A program made the position numbers and the translations under genes. From the IMG/VR virus record IMGVR_UViG_3300001041_000002, positions 37,420 to 101,419 of that record: DNA of 64,000 bases. One strand, 5' to 3'. This DNA comes from a virus. Positions 1 through 6,139 of the stretch are shown here, piece after piece (the stretch's first letter is position 1; each line of letters begins with the position of its first letter). Under the pieces are notes generated by a model. It was given only the letters and a program-made list of their open reading frames with translations, did not search any database and had not been told where the DNA came from.

Positions 1-44
1 ACAGATAAAGACGAGTAAATCTTAATAATTAACAACTATAATCA

Positions 45-191
45 ATGGCACGAAAATTCCACAGTGTTGTCAGACTGTCAAACAGGACGGCAATAGAATT
101 CGATGTATTCGCTTCGAGTAAAATTGAAGCAAACAAAAGTATTGTAAGCCATTTCAATAATGGCAAGATTCAATCCATTAAAACCTATTAA
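45..191 (+). CDS. small basic hypothetical protein (48 aa)
   Basis: A 48-codon frame runs from an ATG in A-rich sequence to TAA. The product begins MARKFHSVVRLSNRTA and is basic and soluble, with no motif I recognise. It lies 2 nt before a small membrane-protein gene and looks like the first member of a short operon of tiny genes. The coding assignment rests on tight packing with its neighbours and lack of overlap; no function is proposed. Confidence 0.5.
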   Translation: MARKFHSVVRLSNRTAIEFDVFASSKIEANKSIVSHFNNGKIQSIKTY

Positions 192-193
192 TC

Positions 194-346
194 ATGACAA
201 GTAAATTAAAATTATCCGTCATAATAGGGTTATTTCTCTCTGTATGTAGTATAATTTCAATTTACCATGAGTCTTATGTGGCAGCTTTCGTGCTGTTAAT
301 TATTCTTGTAGTATCAGTCGACACAATTTACAGAAGAATCAAATGA
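194..346 (+). CDS. small membrane protein (50 aa, two TM segments)
   Basis: The 50-residue product has two hydrophobic stretches (about residues 6-22 and 29-42) separated by a short polar loop (HESY), and ends in a basic tail (RRIK). This fits a two-pass inner-membrane microprotein with both ends cytoplasmic. It overlaps the next gene by ATGA, which suggests translational coupling. Small holin-like or superinfection-type proteins look like this, but nothing specific supports either role. Confidence 0.55.
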   Translation: MTSKLKLSVIIGLFLSVCSIISIYHESYVAAFVLLIILVVSVDTIYRRIK

Positions 347-516
347 CCCTATTAATCATCGTTATCAGTTGGATTGCCTTGGGTTGTTTCAATGTGTTCA
401 AGCTCTATCAATCAGAGAAATGTGCTGACATAATTGAAACACTCTTTGCAATGCTATTAGCGCCTTTTTACACTATTTTAGCGTTTATAATTATCTTCAT
501 CATTAAAAAGTGGTAG
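343..516 (+). CDS. small membrane protein (57 aa)
   Basis: Translation starts inside the stop of the preceding gene (ATGA overlap). The protein has a hydrophobic N-terminus (residues 2-16), a polar middle with one Cys, and a second hydrophobic segment (about 38-54) ending in KKW. It is probably a partner of the preceding two-pass membrane protein. No family recognised. Confidence 0.55.
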   Translation: MTLLIIVISWIALGCFNVFKLYQSEKCADIIETLFAMLLAPFYTILAFIIIFIIKKW

Positions 517-552
517 TTTATAAGTATTAACAAAAGCAAATAAATAAACAAA

Positions 553-1023
553 ATGAAAGCAAAATTAAGTAATTATTATCGTAAGCCAGGTGGAACTATG
601 GTTTTCGTGTACATCGTTATTGGTACAGACGTTGAATTGGCAAATTTCAAAGCCGCTAAAGAAAAAGAAGTTACCGGCAGTGGTAAATCAGCTTATGTTG
701 AAAACGAGGCCCGACAACCACTATTCTTCAGTACTCGTCCATTAAGCACCAATCGTGCAGAGTTAATACCATTGACCATCACTACCACTGGTAGGGTTGT
801 TGCCGACGATTTAACCAAAGTGTTGACGCAAGAGGCCAAGCTTGATGATTATATCATGCAAGAAAAAGCCAAAATTATGGCTAAAGCCGCATTGTCCGGT
901 GGGTTGAACAACTTAACCGATCTTACTTCAACTCGTCCGGTTGCCACAGAGCAAGAGGTTGAAGAGGTATTAAACGGCGCAATTGACACTCCGGTTGAGG
1001 TTGCTGACAATGTGCCATCATAA
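553..1023 (+). CDS. hypothetical protein (156 aa)
   Basis: A 156-residue soluble protein. The N-terminus is basic and the centre is rich in beta-branched residues. The C-terminal third contains a helical run (LDDYIMQEKAKIMAKAALSGG) and then an acidic tail rich in Val and Glu. The ATG is preceded by A-rich sequence. This stretch is less AT-rich than most neighbouring small genes and uses GCC/GTT-type codons often, as well-expressed genes here seem to. I do not recognise the family. tRNA-Ile follows directly. Confidence 0.8.
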   Translation: MKAKLSNYYRKPGGTMVFVYIVIGTDVELANFKAAKEKEVTGSGKSAYVENEARQPLFFSTRPLSTNRAELIPLTITTTGRVVADDLTKVLTQEAKLDDYIMQEKAKIMAKAALSGGLNNLTDLTSTRPVATEQEVEEVLNGAIDTPVEVADNVPS

Positions 1024-1090
1024 GAAGTAAAATAATATGGGTGCCGCAAAGGATTAAATGGACAGCAAATCCAGCCCATATTATGATCAT

Positions 1091-1164
1091 TGCCAATTAA
1101 CTCAGTTGGTCAGAGTTCTAAGCTTATACCTTAGCGGTCACTGGTTCAAGTCCAGTATTGGCAA
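1091..1164 (+). tRNA. tRNA-Ile(UAU)
   Basis: A complete cloverleaf can be drawn. Acceptor stem TGCCAAT (1091-1097) pairs with ATTGGCA (1157-1163), followed by discriminator A1164. D stem ACTC/GAGT. Anticodon stem CTAAG/CTTAG encloses the loop CTTATAC, with anticodon TAT at 1125-1127. T stem ACTGG/CCAGT has loop TTCAAGT. CCA is not encoded. The anticodon would read AUA, a frequent codon in this AT-rich genome, so the tRNA plausibly supplements the host pool. Confidence 0.93.
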
Positions 1165-1192
1165 CAAATAATAACATTTTAAAACAATAACT

Positions 1193-1276
1193 ATGAATAC
1201 AGAATTAATTGCATTTTTAATAGGTGTTGTTATAGGCATATTTATAGCAATATTATGGATATCGGAAAAAAAATAA
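1193..1276 (+). CDS. single-pass membrane microprotein (27 aa)
   Basis: A 27-residue frame of the form MNTELIAFLIGVVIGIFIA..., i.e. one hydrophobic helix (residues 4-23) followed by EKK. It lies between tRNA-Ile and the next gene. The composition is typical of genuine phage membrane microproteins, but the short length limits confidence. Confidence 0.4.
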   Translation: MNTELIAFLIGVVIGIFIAILWISEKK

Positions 1277-1288
1277 CACTCCAGCGGC

Positions 1289-1546
1289 ATGAAAGACTAT
1301 GAAAAGAAAATTAATGATTTTTCATTTAGCTATGCATCATCATTTAAAGAAAATAATGATCAAAGATTAGTTAGAGATGCAGTAAGGGCTGGGGCCAAGT
1401 CAGAAGCAGCTAAAGAATTTCATCAGCAAGGTATGCATACTGAAGAAAATATGTATTTGAATATGCAATACTACATGGAATATTGTGAAAGAAATGGATA
1501 TACAACTCCAATGGATTGGATTAAAAATCATAAACATTTTAAATGA
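1289..1546 (+). CDS. hypothetical protein (85 aa)
   Basis: An 85-residue charged helical protein with no membrane segment, rich in Lys, Glu, Asn and aromatic residues (MQYYMEYCERNGY near residues 59-71). The stop overlaps the start of the following lipoprotein gene (AAATGA), indicating one transcript. No family recognised. Confidence 0.7.
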   Translation: MKDYEKKINDFSFSYASSFKENNDQRLVRDAVRAGAKSEAAKEFHQQGMHTEENMYLNMQYYMEYCERNGYTTPMDWIKNHKHFK

Positions 1547-1668
1547 AAAAACTCTTCACCATAATAATTATGACATTGATATTATCATCATGTGCTAGTT
1601 TTAATAAAGCGGCTAAATACCCTAAAGGCACACAAGAAAACACGGATTGGAGGATTAATAAGTTATGA
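1543..1668 (+). CDS. small lipoprotein (41 aa)
   Basis: The product begins MKKLFTIIIMTLILSSC: a basic N-terminus, a hydrophobic core and a lipobox LSSC with Cys17, followed by a 24-residue polar mature region. This is a classic bacterial lipoprotein signal as used in Bacteroidota. Mature size resembles Rz1-type spanin or entry-exclusion lipoproteins, but there is no adjacent Rz-like gene, so the role is open. Start and stop overlap both neighbours. Confidence 0.65.
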   Translation: MKKLFTIIIMTLILSSCASFNKAAKYPKGTQENTDWRINKL

Positions 1669-1778
1669 GTAAATTCAATCCATATTGCGGAGAAGAATAT
1701 GAATATCACTCAATATCAGATGATGAATGGTGAAGTTCGTATTTAGAATGGTGTGATGAAAATCTTAATGATGATTAA
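1665..1778 (+). pseudogene. small acidic ORF interrupted by an in-frame TGA
   Basis: The frame opens at 1665, overlapping the lipoprotein stop, and gives MSKFNPYCGEEYEYHSISDD followed by EW. A TGA at 1731-1733 interrupts it, and it then continues in the same frame as SSYLEWCDENLNDD to TAA at 1776-1778. Composition (acidic, aromatic, Cys) is the same on both sides, so this may be one 37-codon gene with a TGG-to-TGA change, or a 22-codon gene with a chance open extension. Confidence 0.3.
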
Positions 1779-1780
1779 CC

Positions 1781-1867
1781 ATGAAATCATATACTTGCGC
1801 TATATGTAAATGTACATATACGGGGATAGTTTGTCCTAATTGCGGATCAATAGTAACATCAGAATAA
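1781..1867 (+). CDS. zinc-ribbon microprotein (28 aa)
   Basis: The 28-residue frame has two cysteine knuckles, CAICKC (Cys6, Cys9) and CPNC (Cys18, Cys21), spaced as in a minimal zinc ribbon. It overlaps no neighbour and is followed 2 nt later by the next start. Zinc-ribbon microproteins often contact RNA, DNA or a partner protein; no specific target is visible. Confidence 0.5.
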   Translation: MKSYTCAICKCTYTGIVCPNCGSIVTSE

Positions 1868-1869
1868 TT

Positions 1870-2517
1870 ATGAATAGAAAACATAAAGTAATACTGCTTT
1901 CAGACAATAGAAATGCAAGATATAAAGACATTGTAACATCTCCTAGATACAAGAATAAAATACAGCTATTTGGGACATTTGAAAATAGTTATGAAAACGA
2001 ATGTAAAACTCAACATCTTTACATTATTTCTGATAAAGAAATTAAAGAAGGTAATTGGTTTGTTTCAAGCAAAACAATACATAAATGTACATACATTATT
2101 GAAGATACTAACGAAATAATGTGTAATATATGTGATGGAACTGGTTTTATTCAACTTGGAATAAAAACGAATAAATGTCATAAAATTATAGCCTCGACCA
2201 ACACCTCACTTAACCTTCCACAACTTTCTCAATCATTTATTACTAAATATATTGAAGAATATAACAAAAGTAATATTATTACCGAAGTTATGGTTGAATA
2301 TGATGAAGAACCAACTATTGATGGTGATTCTGACAAGTACGCCGAGTTACATATCAACTCTAAAGACAATACTATAATCATTAAAGATGCCAAGACTAAT
2401 TGGAGTAAAGACGAAATAATTGTTTTAATTAACAAGTTTGCAGAAAGATTTATGCCACACACAGACAAGGTGTTTGTTAAAGAAGCAATAAATAATTGGA
2501 TTAATAGAAATACATAA
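1870..2517 (+). CDS. conserved Bacteroidota phage protein (215 aa)
   Basis: I chose the ATG at 1870 because the in-frame extension upstream overlaps the zinc-ribbon gene. The central region reads KEGNWF, then a Cys/His-rich stretch (KCTYIIED, CNICDGTG, NKCHKIIAST), then LPQLSQSFITKYIEEYNKSN and ITEVMVEYDEEPTIDGDSDK. From memory, this LPQ-SFI-KY-EEYNK-N-ITEVMVEYEE signature recurs in uncharacterised proteins of Bacteroides phages and prophages. The second half then contains an unusual acidic/hydroxy stretch. Function unknown. Confidence 0.85.
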   Translation: MNRKHKVILLSDNRNARYKDIVTSPRYKNKIQLFGTFENSYENECKTQHLYIISDKEIKEGNWFVSSKTIHKCTYIIEDTNEIMCNICDGTGFIQLGIKTNKCHKIIASTNTSLNLPQLSQSFITKYIEEYNKSNIITEVMVEYDEEPTIDGDSDKYAELHINSKDNTIIIKDAKTNWSKDEIIVLINKFAERFMPHTDKVFVKEAINNWINRNT

Positions 2518-2520
2518 CAT

Positions 2521-2629
2521 AACTATCAGGAGCCTAGATTTTGAATTTTTACGGTTAGTTTTAGGTTTTTTAAGGTTTGTTCATAGATGTCAATAAGTAC
2601 TTCATGTGTTTTATTGGCTCCTGGTAGTT
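2521..2629 (+). ncRNA. long hairpin element with 14-bp closing stem
   Basis: Bases 2521-2534 (AACTATCAGGAGCC) pair with 2616-2629 (GGCTCCTGGTAGTT) to form 13 Watson-Crick pairs and one G-U. They enclose about 80 nt of U-rich sequence with no open frame. It starts 4 nt after the preceding stop codon. It could be an independent RNA, a 3' UTR element or a stalled-replication structure. The strand is assumed from the surrounding genes. Confidence 0.45.
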
Positions 2630-2640
2630 TTTAAAAACAT

Positions 2641-2814
2641 AAGACATAAATATCTGCATAAGACTCAAATGCGAGTTGAAAGGAGTTGCATAATGATTAG
2701 AATTGATCACTATTTGAGGCTGCAAATTTTATGCGCAGAATCCTGCTCTAAGTTGCAAATTAACAGGTTGGCTTAAGTAACCATCTAAAATTCTCGCTTA
2801 GATATTTATGTTTT
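2641..2814 (+). ncRNA. structured RNA candidate, family member A (shares motif with 3749-3868)
   Basis: The element is closed by a perfect 12-bp stem, 2644-2655 with 2800-2811. Immediately inside the 5' arm is a 4-bp hairpin GCAT (2656-2659)/ATGC (2669-2672) with the nine-base loop AAGACTCAA. Close to the 3' arm is GGTT (2767-2770)/AACC (2779-2782) with TTAAGT in its loop. The same two hairpins in the same order occur in the element at 3749-3868. No protein-coding frame is present. Confidence 0.55.
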
Positions 2815-2824
2815 TAATAATACA

Positions 2825-2925
2825 ACAACTAATACTACTTAGTCTGTTTTTATTGAAGCTATCAATCTAAACTTAAAGTACTGTCTGGTAACTCAGTGAT
2901 CCTGTATAGTCAGACTATTAGTTGT
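2825..2925 (+). ncRNA. structured RNA candidate with 15-bp bulged closing helix
   Basis: ACAACTAAT (2825-2833) pairs with ATTAGTTGT (2917-2925). After a seven-base 5' bulge, AGTCTG (2841-2846) pairs with CAGACT (2911-2916). An internal hairpin ATTGA-AGCTA-TCAAT is also visible near 2852-2866. This is the third nested long-range stem in a row in this gene-free stretch. It lacks the AGACTCAA loop of its neighbour, so it is probably a different RNA. Confidence 0.4.
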
Positions 2926-3216
2926 TTATAAGATAATAACAATAACACTGTTTACGTATGGTTCGATTCCACGGGGCTCAAAATAGTGAAATAGTAATAA
3001 AGTAACTATAAAAGGGCAGCGCAATAGCTAAGAGGATAGCTTATTGTTATTTTTAAAGATAATAACGCTCGAAATCACGAGTGTTTCTGTAATAAAGATA
3101 TAAACCGGTCAGCATCTAGTATGGATTTATCCAGAAGTTTCAATCCCGTCAGATATTGTATAAAAGCAGTTTTGGAGTGATTAAATGACTTAATTTAACA
3201 ATTAAAATAAAACATC
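2926..3216 (+). other. gene-free stretch with tRNA-like hairpins
   Basis: No credible coding frame. Three consecutive small hairpins occur. AGCT/AGCT (3026-3029/3038-3041) has a GG-containing eight-base loop. GTTATT/AATAAC (3046-3051/3061-3066) has a nine-base loop. GCTCG/CGAGT (3067-3071/3078-3082) has a six-base loop. The order and sizes recall D, anticodon and T arms, but only CAG/CTG pairs where an acceptor stem should be. A T-arm-like TGGTTCGATTCCA occurs near 2959-2971. These may be decayed or highly derived tRNAs. Confidence 0.3.
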
Positions 3217-3489
3217 ATGAGAGTAAATCAAGAATTAAGAATTCGTTGGAATCACAGTAGAAGTACTCGTGAAACAGTGTGTCAGATTTTAGATAACGAT
3301 GATAATGTCGTTGCAGCCGGTATTGCAAGAGCGTTCGTTAAAGACCCATTTTGTAAGGCCAAAGGCAGAAATGCTTCATTAACTAAAGCCTTAAAAGCTG
3401 AGAATGCTCATGGAGTAAAAAAGCTTAATAAAGAGGCCAGAACTCAGGTGTGGGCTGTTTGCCGTGAAAACCGTGTAAAACTATACTAA
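3217..3489 (+). CDS. hypothetical basic protein (90 aa)
   Basis: A 90-residue basic protein with an N-terminal beta-rich half (RIRWNHSRSTRETVCQILD...) and a C-terminal half rich in Lys, Arg and Ala. Strong positive charge and the GC-balanced codon use suggest an expressed nucleic-acid-associated protein, but no domain is recognised. Its TAA overlaps the ATG of the next gene (TAATG), so the two are probably co-translated. Confidence 0.75.
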   Translation: MRVNQELRIRWNHSRSTRETVCQILDNDDNVVAAGIARAFVKDPFCKAKGRNASLTKALKAENAHGVKKLNKEARTQVWAVCRENRVKLY

Positions 3490-3665
3490 TGTCACAGAGA
3501 ATTCAAAACATATTATCAGCTCCAGCCAAGGTGCCAGTAATGATAAAGAAAGGTCGCAAAATGGTTCAGTTGACTAAGACTACTAAGAGCGGTCAGGTTA
3601 AGAACGTGTGGGAAGATAACCCAGACAGTAAAATCGTTAAACAAGTTAAACATTGGAAAGTCTAA
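3489..3665 (+). CDS. small basic hypothetical protein (58 aa)
   Basis: A 58-codon gene that begins in the stop codon of the preceding gene (TAATG). The product (MSQRIQNILSAPAKVPV...) is rich in Lys, contains MIKKGRKMVQLTKTTKSG and ends in HWKV. Both genes are basic and could form a pair. A further 25-codon frame at 3668-3745 follows but is too short to call. Confidence 0.6.
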   Translation: MSQRIQNILSAPAKVPVMIKKGRKMVQLTKTTKSGQVKNVWEDNPDSKIVKQVKHWKV

Positions 3666-3748
3666 TCATGTACACAAAAGAAGAATTAACTAAAATTATA
3701 GATGCCAGGATCAGAGATGATCAGAGTATTTTATACACAGAATAATTA

Positions 3749-3868
3749 AATAAATATAGCAAGTAGGATTAGACTCAAATCCAATACACATCGCTGCACA
3801 ACAACACTGAAAAGTGGCGGATCGGTTGAGTAACCACCGTAAACCTATGTGTTCTTGCTATATTTATT
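3749..3868 (+). ncRNA. structured RNA candidate, family member B (kissing-loop architecture)
   Basis: A perfect 15-bp stem (3749-3763 with 3854-3868) closes the element. Inside it are hairpin P2, GGAT (3766-3769)/ATCC (3779-3782) with loop TAGACTCAA, and stem P3, ACACAT (3786-3791)/ATGTGT (3847-3852). Within P3 lies CGGTTGAGTAACCACCG. Loop bases ACTCAA (3773-3778) are the exact complement of TTGAGT (3826-3831), allowing a six-base loop-loop contact. The overall shape is a three-way junction with a tertiary contact; no open frame. Confidence 0.6.
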
Positions 3869-3887
3869 AATATAAAATAATTACAAT

Positions 3888-3977
3888 TGCCAGAGAGTTG
3901 GAATGGCTGAAGCCCGCTAGTACCGAAACGGGGCTGTAACAATAGAGCTAGCTTGAGAGATTGAGCTAGCTTGTTTT
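3888..3977 (+). ncRNA. possible small RNA ending in an intrinsic terminator
   Basis: About 90 nt with hairpin GCCA/TGGC (near 3890-3908), hairpin AGCCC/GGGCT (near 3911-3935) and the terminator described separately. No coding frame. It lies just downstream of the closing stem of the previous RNA element, so it may be a separate transcript or the 3' end of the same one. Confidence 0.35.
3945..3977 (+). terminator. intrinsic terminator (AGCTAGCT stem)
   Basis: AGCTAGCT (3946-3953) is repeated at 3964-3971. Being self-complementary, the two copies form an 8-bp stem with a ten-base loop, followed by TGTTTT. This is a plausible rho-independent terminator for the upstream RNA region. Confidence 0.55.
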
Positions 3978-4008
3978 AAAAACATTAGCAAATTATAAAA
4001 TAATAAAA

Positions 4009-4197
4009 ATGGGATCAAACAGTAACAGATCTTTCTCAAAAGAAGAGAAAATTGGATATTATGCCCAAAAAATTTCATCAACAAGAGATACATCAAGCTC
4101 ATCTTTTCAATTGTCTACTGGGGCTAAAATTCGTGGAGAAATGGGTGTTAAAAAAGGCAATGCATTCATAGCTGCAATAAAAAATGCAAGTAGATAA
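4009..4197 (+). CDS. hypothetical protein (62 aa)
   Basis: A 62-residue Ser/Lys-rich soluble protein (MGSNSNRSFSKEEKIGYYAQ...) with an ATG preceded by A-rich sequence (AAATAATAAAA). The C-terminal half alternates Gly, Lys and hydrophobic residues. No motif recognised. It follows the terminator at 3945 and is probably transcribed with the interrupted membrane-protein gene behind it. Confidence 0.6.
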   Translation: MGSNSNRSFSKEEKIGYYAQKISSTRDTSSSSFQLSTGAKIRGEMGVKKGNAFIAAIKNASR

Positions 4198-4229
4198 AAC
4201 AATCATTAACAAATTATAAAACAAAACAA

Positions 4230-4709
4230 ATGAAAAAACTAATTATTGGGTTATTATTTCTCACAATATCTTAAGTAGGATATACAGAGAATAAAGTGGA
4301 CGATGCAATTACCGCTGTAGATAACACTACAGAGATAGTGAATAAATCCACAAAAGAAGTGAATGCAACAGTTGTTTATTTCACAGAGAAGCTTGAAGAA
4401 CTCGCTAAGTCACTAAAAGTGCCAGCAGAACATGTTTATCAAATATTAGTTAAACAACAAATAGTGCAAGCATATACATCATTATTTGCTTTCTTTGGAT
4501 TATTATTATTTTGTTTAATTATAACCTATTTTTTTATAAAAGCCGATGGATTTGAAGATGATTCTTTTATAAATATTAGTGGATTTATATTAATATTAAT
4601 ATCAGGGATATTGGTATTAACTTGTGGAGCCAATTTTATTTTTAATGGATTTAGCGGTATTATCAACCCAGAATATGGTGCTATTAAAGAGATAATGTCG
4701 TTGTTTTAA
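4230..4709 (+). pseudogene. signal-peptide/two-TM membrane protein interrupted by an in-frame TAA
   Basis: An ATG at 4230 opens a signal-like sequence MKKLIIGLLFLTIS, then TAA at 4272-4274. The same frame continues without further stops as VGYTENKVDDAITAVDNTTE and on to 4709. The downstream part has a helical ectodomain-like region, two membrane segments (about residues 66-86 and 97-120 counted from the GTG at 4296) and a short tail. Either the gene has acquired a nonsense mutation after its leader, or translation restarts at GTG 4296 to give a 137-residue protein without a leader. Confidence 0.55.
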
Positions 4710-4718
4710 TAATAACAT

Positions 4719-4907
4719 AAAATACCCGATGAAGATAAACAATAGGGAAGATCGGTGAATTAACACCCATACGGCGGAGGATACGAACAAACGCAACCTA
4801 TAGTCATGCTAAGATGACGATGTTTATTGTAATACAGCCAAGGAGATAGTTAAAACTTCCCATTATTGTCAATTAAGCTGTTCCACTTAGAAATGGACGG
4901 GTATTTT
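4719..4907 (+). ncRNA. structured RNA candidate upstream of tRNA-Tyr
   Basis: A perfect 10-bp stem, AAAATACCCG (4719-4728) with CGGGTATTTT (4898-4907), encloses a second helix. That helix pairs CAATAGGGAAG (4740-4750) with CTTCCC (4856-4861) and TATTG (4864-4868), with a two-base bulge. Just inside is GATCGGTGAATTAACACC, similar to GATCGGTTGAGTAACCACC in the RNA at 3749-3868. No coding frame. It ends 8 nt before tRNA-Tyr, so the two may be processed from one transcript. Confidence 0.5.
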
Positions 4908-4915
4908 AAATAAAT

Positions 4916-4996
4916 GGATAGACTGGTAAGTGGGTGAAATCAGCAGACTGTAAATCTGTCGCTTCGGCTATGGGCGTTCAAATCGCTCTCTATCCA
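4916..4996 (+). tRNA. tRNA-Tyr(GUA)
   Basis: Acceptor stem GGATAGA (4916-4922) pairs with TCTATCC (4989-4995), followed by discriminator A4996. Anticodon stem GCAGA/TCTGT encloses the loop CTGTAAA with anticodon GTA. A long variable arm (class II, as expected for bacterial Tyr) and a T arm with loop TTCAAAT follow. CCA is not encoded. Confidence 0.92.
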
Positions 4997-5019
4997 CAAA
5001 TCAAATTTTATGTAATATA

Positions 5020-5436
5020 ATGATATTAAAAACGAAAAACCCAGCATATATGTGTTGGAAGATGATGAAAAATAGATGCTCTAATCCAAATGATCCAAAA
5101 TTTAAAAACCATGGAGGCAGAGGAATAACTGTATGTAAAGAGTGGGTTGAATCATTTGATAGATTTATCCAAGACATAGGAGAAAGACCCGAAGGATATA
5201 CTATAGACAGAATTGACAATAACTTAGGATATTGCAAGGAAAATTGTAAATGGTCATCATATACAGAACAAAACAATAATAAAAACAACAATATACGATT
5301 AACATATAACGGTGAATGTAAAACTGTTTCTGAGTGGGCAAAACACTTAAATATGAATGTACAAACACTATTTTGGAGGATAAATAATAATAAAACGGTC
5401 TCTGAAATATTATTTAATCATACCCAGAAACAATAA
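5020..5436 (+). CDS. HNH homing endonuclease-like protein (138 aa)
   Basis: The N-terminal 90 residues carry the phage HNH/AP2-type signature in order: W-MM-RCSNPND, NHGGRGITVCKEW, FIQDIGERPEGY, TIDRIDNNLGYCKENCKW. The TIDRIDN...Y..NC.W block is the usual metal/DNA-contact core of this family. The C-terminal part (TVSEWAKHLNMNVQTLFWRI) resembles a NUMOD/HTH DNA-recognition segment. It sits 24 nt after tRNA-Tyr as a free-standing mobile gene. It would cleave intronless or empty sites, but no intron is evident here. Confidence 0.85.
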   Translation: MILKTKNPAYMCWKMMKNRCSNPNDPKFKNHGGRGITVCKEWVESFDRFIQDIGERPEGYTIDRIDNNLGYCKENCKWSSYTEQNNNKNNNIRLTYNGECKTVSEWAKHLNMNVQTLFWRINNNKTVSEILFNHTQKQ

Positions 5437-5460
5437 TAATATTAAAATATACAATTTTTG

Positions 5461-5710
5461 TTGACGCTTATCGAAAGACCGAGTGAGACTCGATGGCAGT
5501 AATCGACTCCTCCACTTACGCACACCAATTGAACGCTAACCGGTCGCGTTAGAACCGTTCGATGGCAACTATTGAGTTGTAAAATAAGGGGGAGAAATAG
5601 TATTGATCAGCGGAATGATTAAATAAGAAGAGAAAATTGTAGCTCTCAAAGGGCAAAACTGTTGAACTTTACCGTGAAGTTGCTATTGCAGCTTAATTAG
5701 GTACGTTTCC
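5461..5710 (+). ncRNA. GC-richer structured leader/ncRNA candidate
   Basis: This gene-free stretch is visibly richer in G+C than its flanks. CGAGT-GAG-ACTCG forms a 5-bp triloop hairpin near 5480-5492. GAACG-CTAAC (5531-5540) pairs with GTTAG (5548-5552) and CGTTC (5556-5560) around the loop CGGTCGC with a three-base bulge. I find no open frame. With the terminator-like hairpin just downstream it could be a discrete ncRNA of about 270 nt or a regulatory leader for the gene at 5752. Confidence 0.45.
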
Positions 5711-5737
5711 TAGGGTGTACGAAAACACCCTAATCTT
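5711..5737 (+). terminator. intrinsic terminator-like hairpin
   Basis: AGGGTGT (5713-5719) pairs with ACACCCT (5725-5731), with loop ACGAA; TAATCTTTG follows. The U tract is weak. It separates the structured RNA region from the gene that starts at 5752. Confidence 0.5.
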
Positions 5738-5751
5738 TGAATTCATATATT

Positions 5752-6138
5752 ATGAAATATACAGAATCCGAAATCAGTCTGACTGTGCAAACAGAGGGCT
5801 GTCTTGCTTTACGAGGCAAGTACGAATCACACCCAAAACTTGATGATCAGGGTAATCCAGTGTTCTCAATTGAGCGTAATGCTAAAAATGAGATCGAAAG
5901 AAACCCAGTATTTCAAGTAAAAACAGTTCAATTACCCAAGTATCACAACTGTTCTATCGGAACCAAACTGAACAATCATTTTGTGCAGTGGGCTTTAAGC
6001 AATGAAAGTAAGCCGAAGACTTTGTCTGCCGGTTATTGGAATAAGATGTCTGATCGTCAGAGGCTACATTTTCACGTGACCAAATATGTGTCAGATTTGT
6101 ATGGTGATGCAAAATTCAATTACACAATCTTGGAATAA
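5752..6138 (+). CDS. hypothetical protein (128 aa)
   Basis: The start was set at the ATG at 5752, just after the terminator-like hairpin. The product contains a beta-rich N-terminus (TESEISLTVQTEGCLALRG), a basic centre and a helical C-terminus (SDRQRLHFHVTKYVSDLYGD). Codon use is balanced and similar to the 553-1023 gene. Not recognised; soluble; probably the first gene of the unit reaching to about 7.7 kb. Confidence 0.8.
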   Translation: MKYTESEISLTVQTEGCLALRGKYESHPKLDDQGNPVFSIERNAKNEIERNPVFQVKTVQLPKYHNCSIGTKLNNHFVQWALSNESKPKTLSAGYWNKMSDRQRLHFHVTKYVSDLYGDAKFNYTILE

Positions 6139-6139
6139 T

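Noticed and set aside
2530-2980. A possible permuted or phage tmRNA: GGAGCCTAGATTTTGAA at the left and GGTTCGATTCCACGGGGCTC at the right.
   Set aside because: The left bases pair better with 2616-2629 (14 bp). No tag frame ending in an Ala-Leu-Ala-Ala-type peptide exists between them, and the T-stem has a mismatch.
3668-3745. A 25-codon frame MYTKEELTKIIDARIRDDQS...
   Set aside because: Too short, and it lies at the edge of the structured RNA at 3749; it has no supporting overlap.
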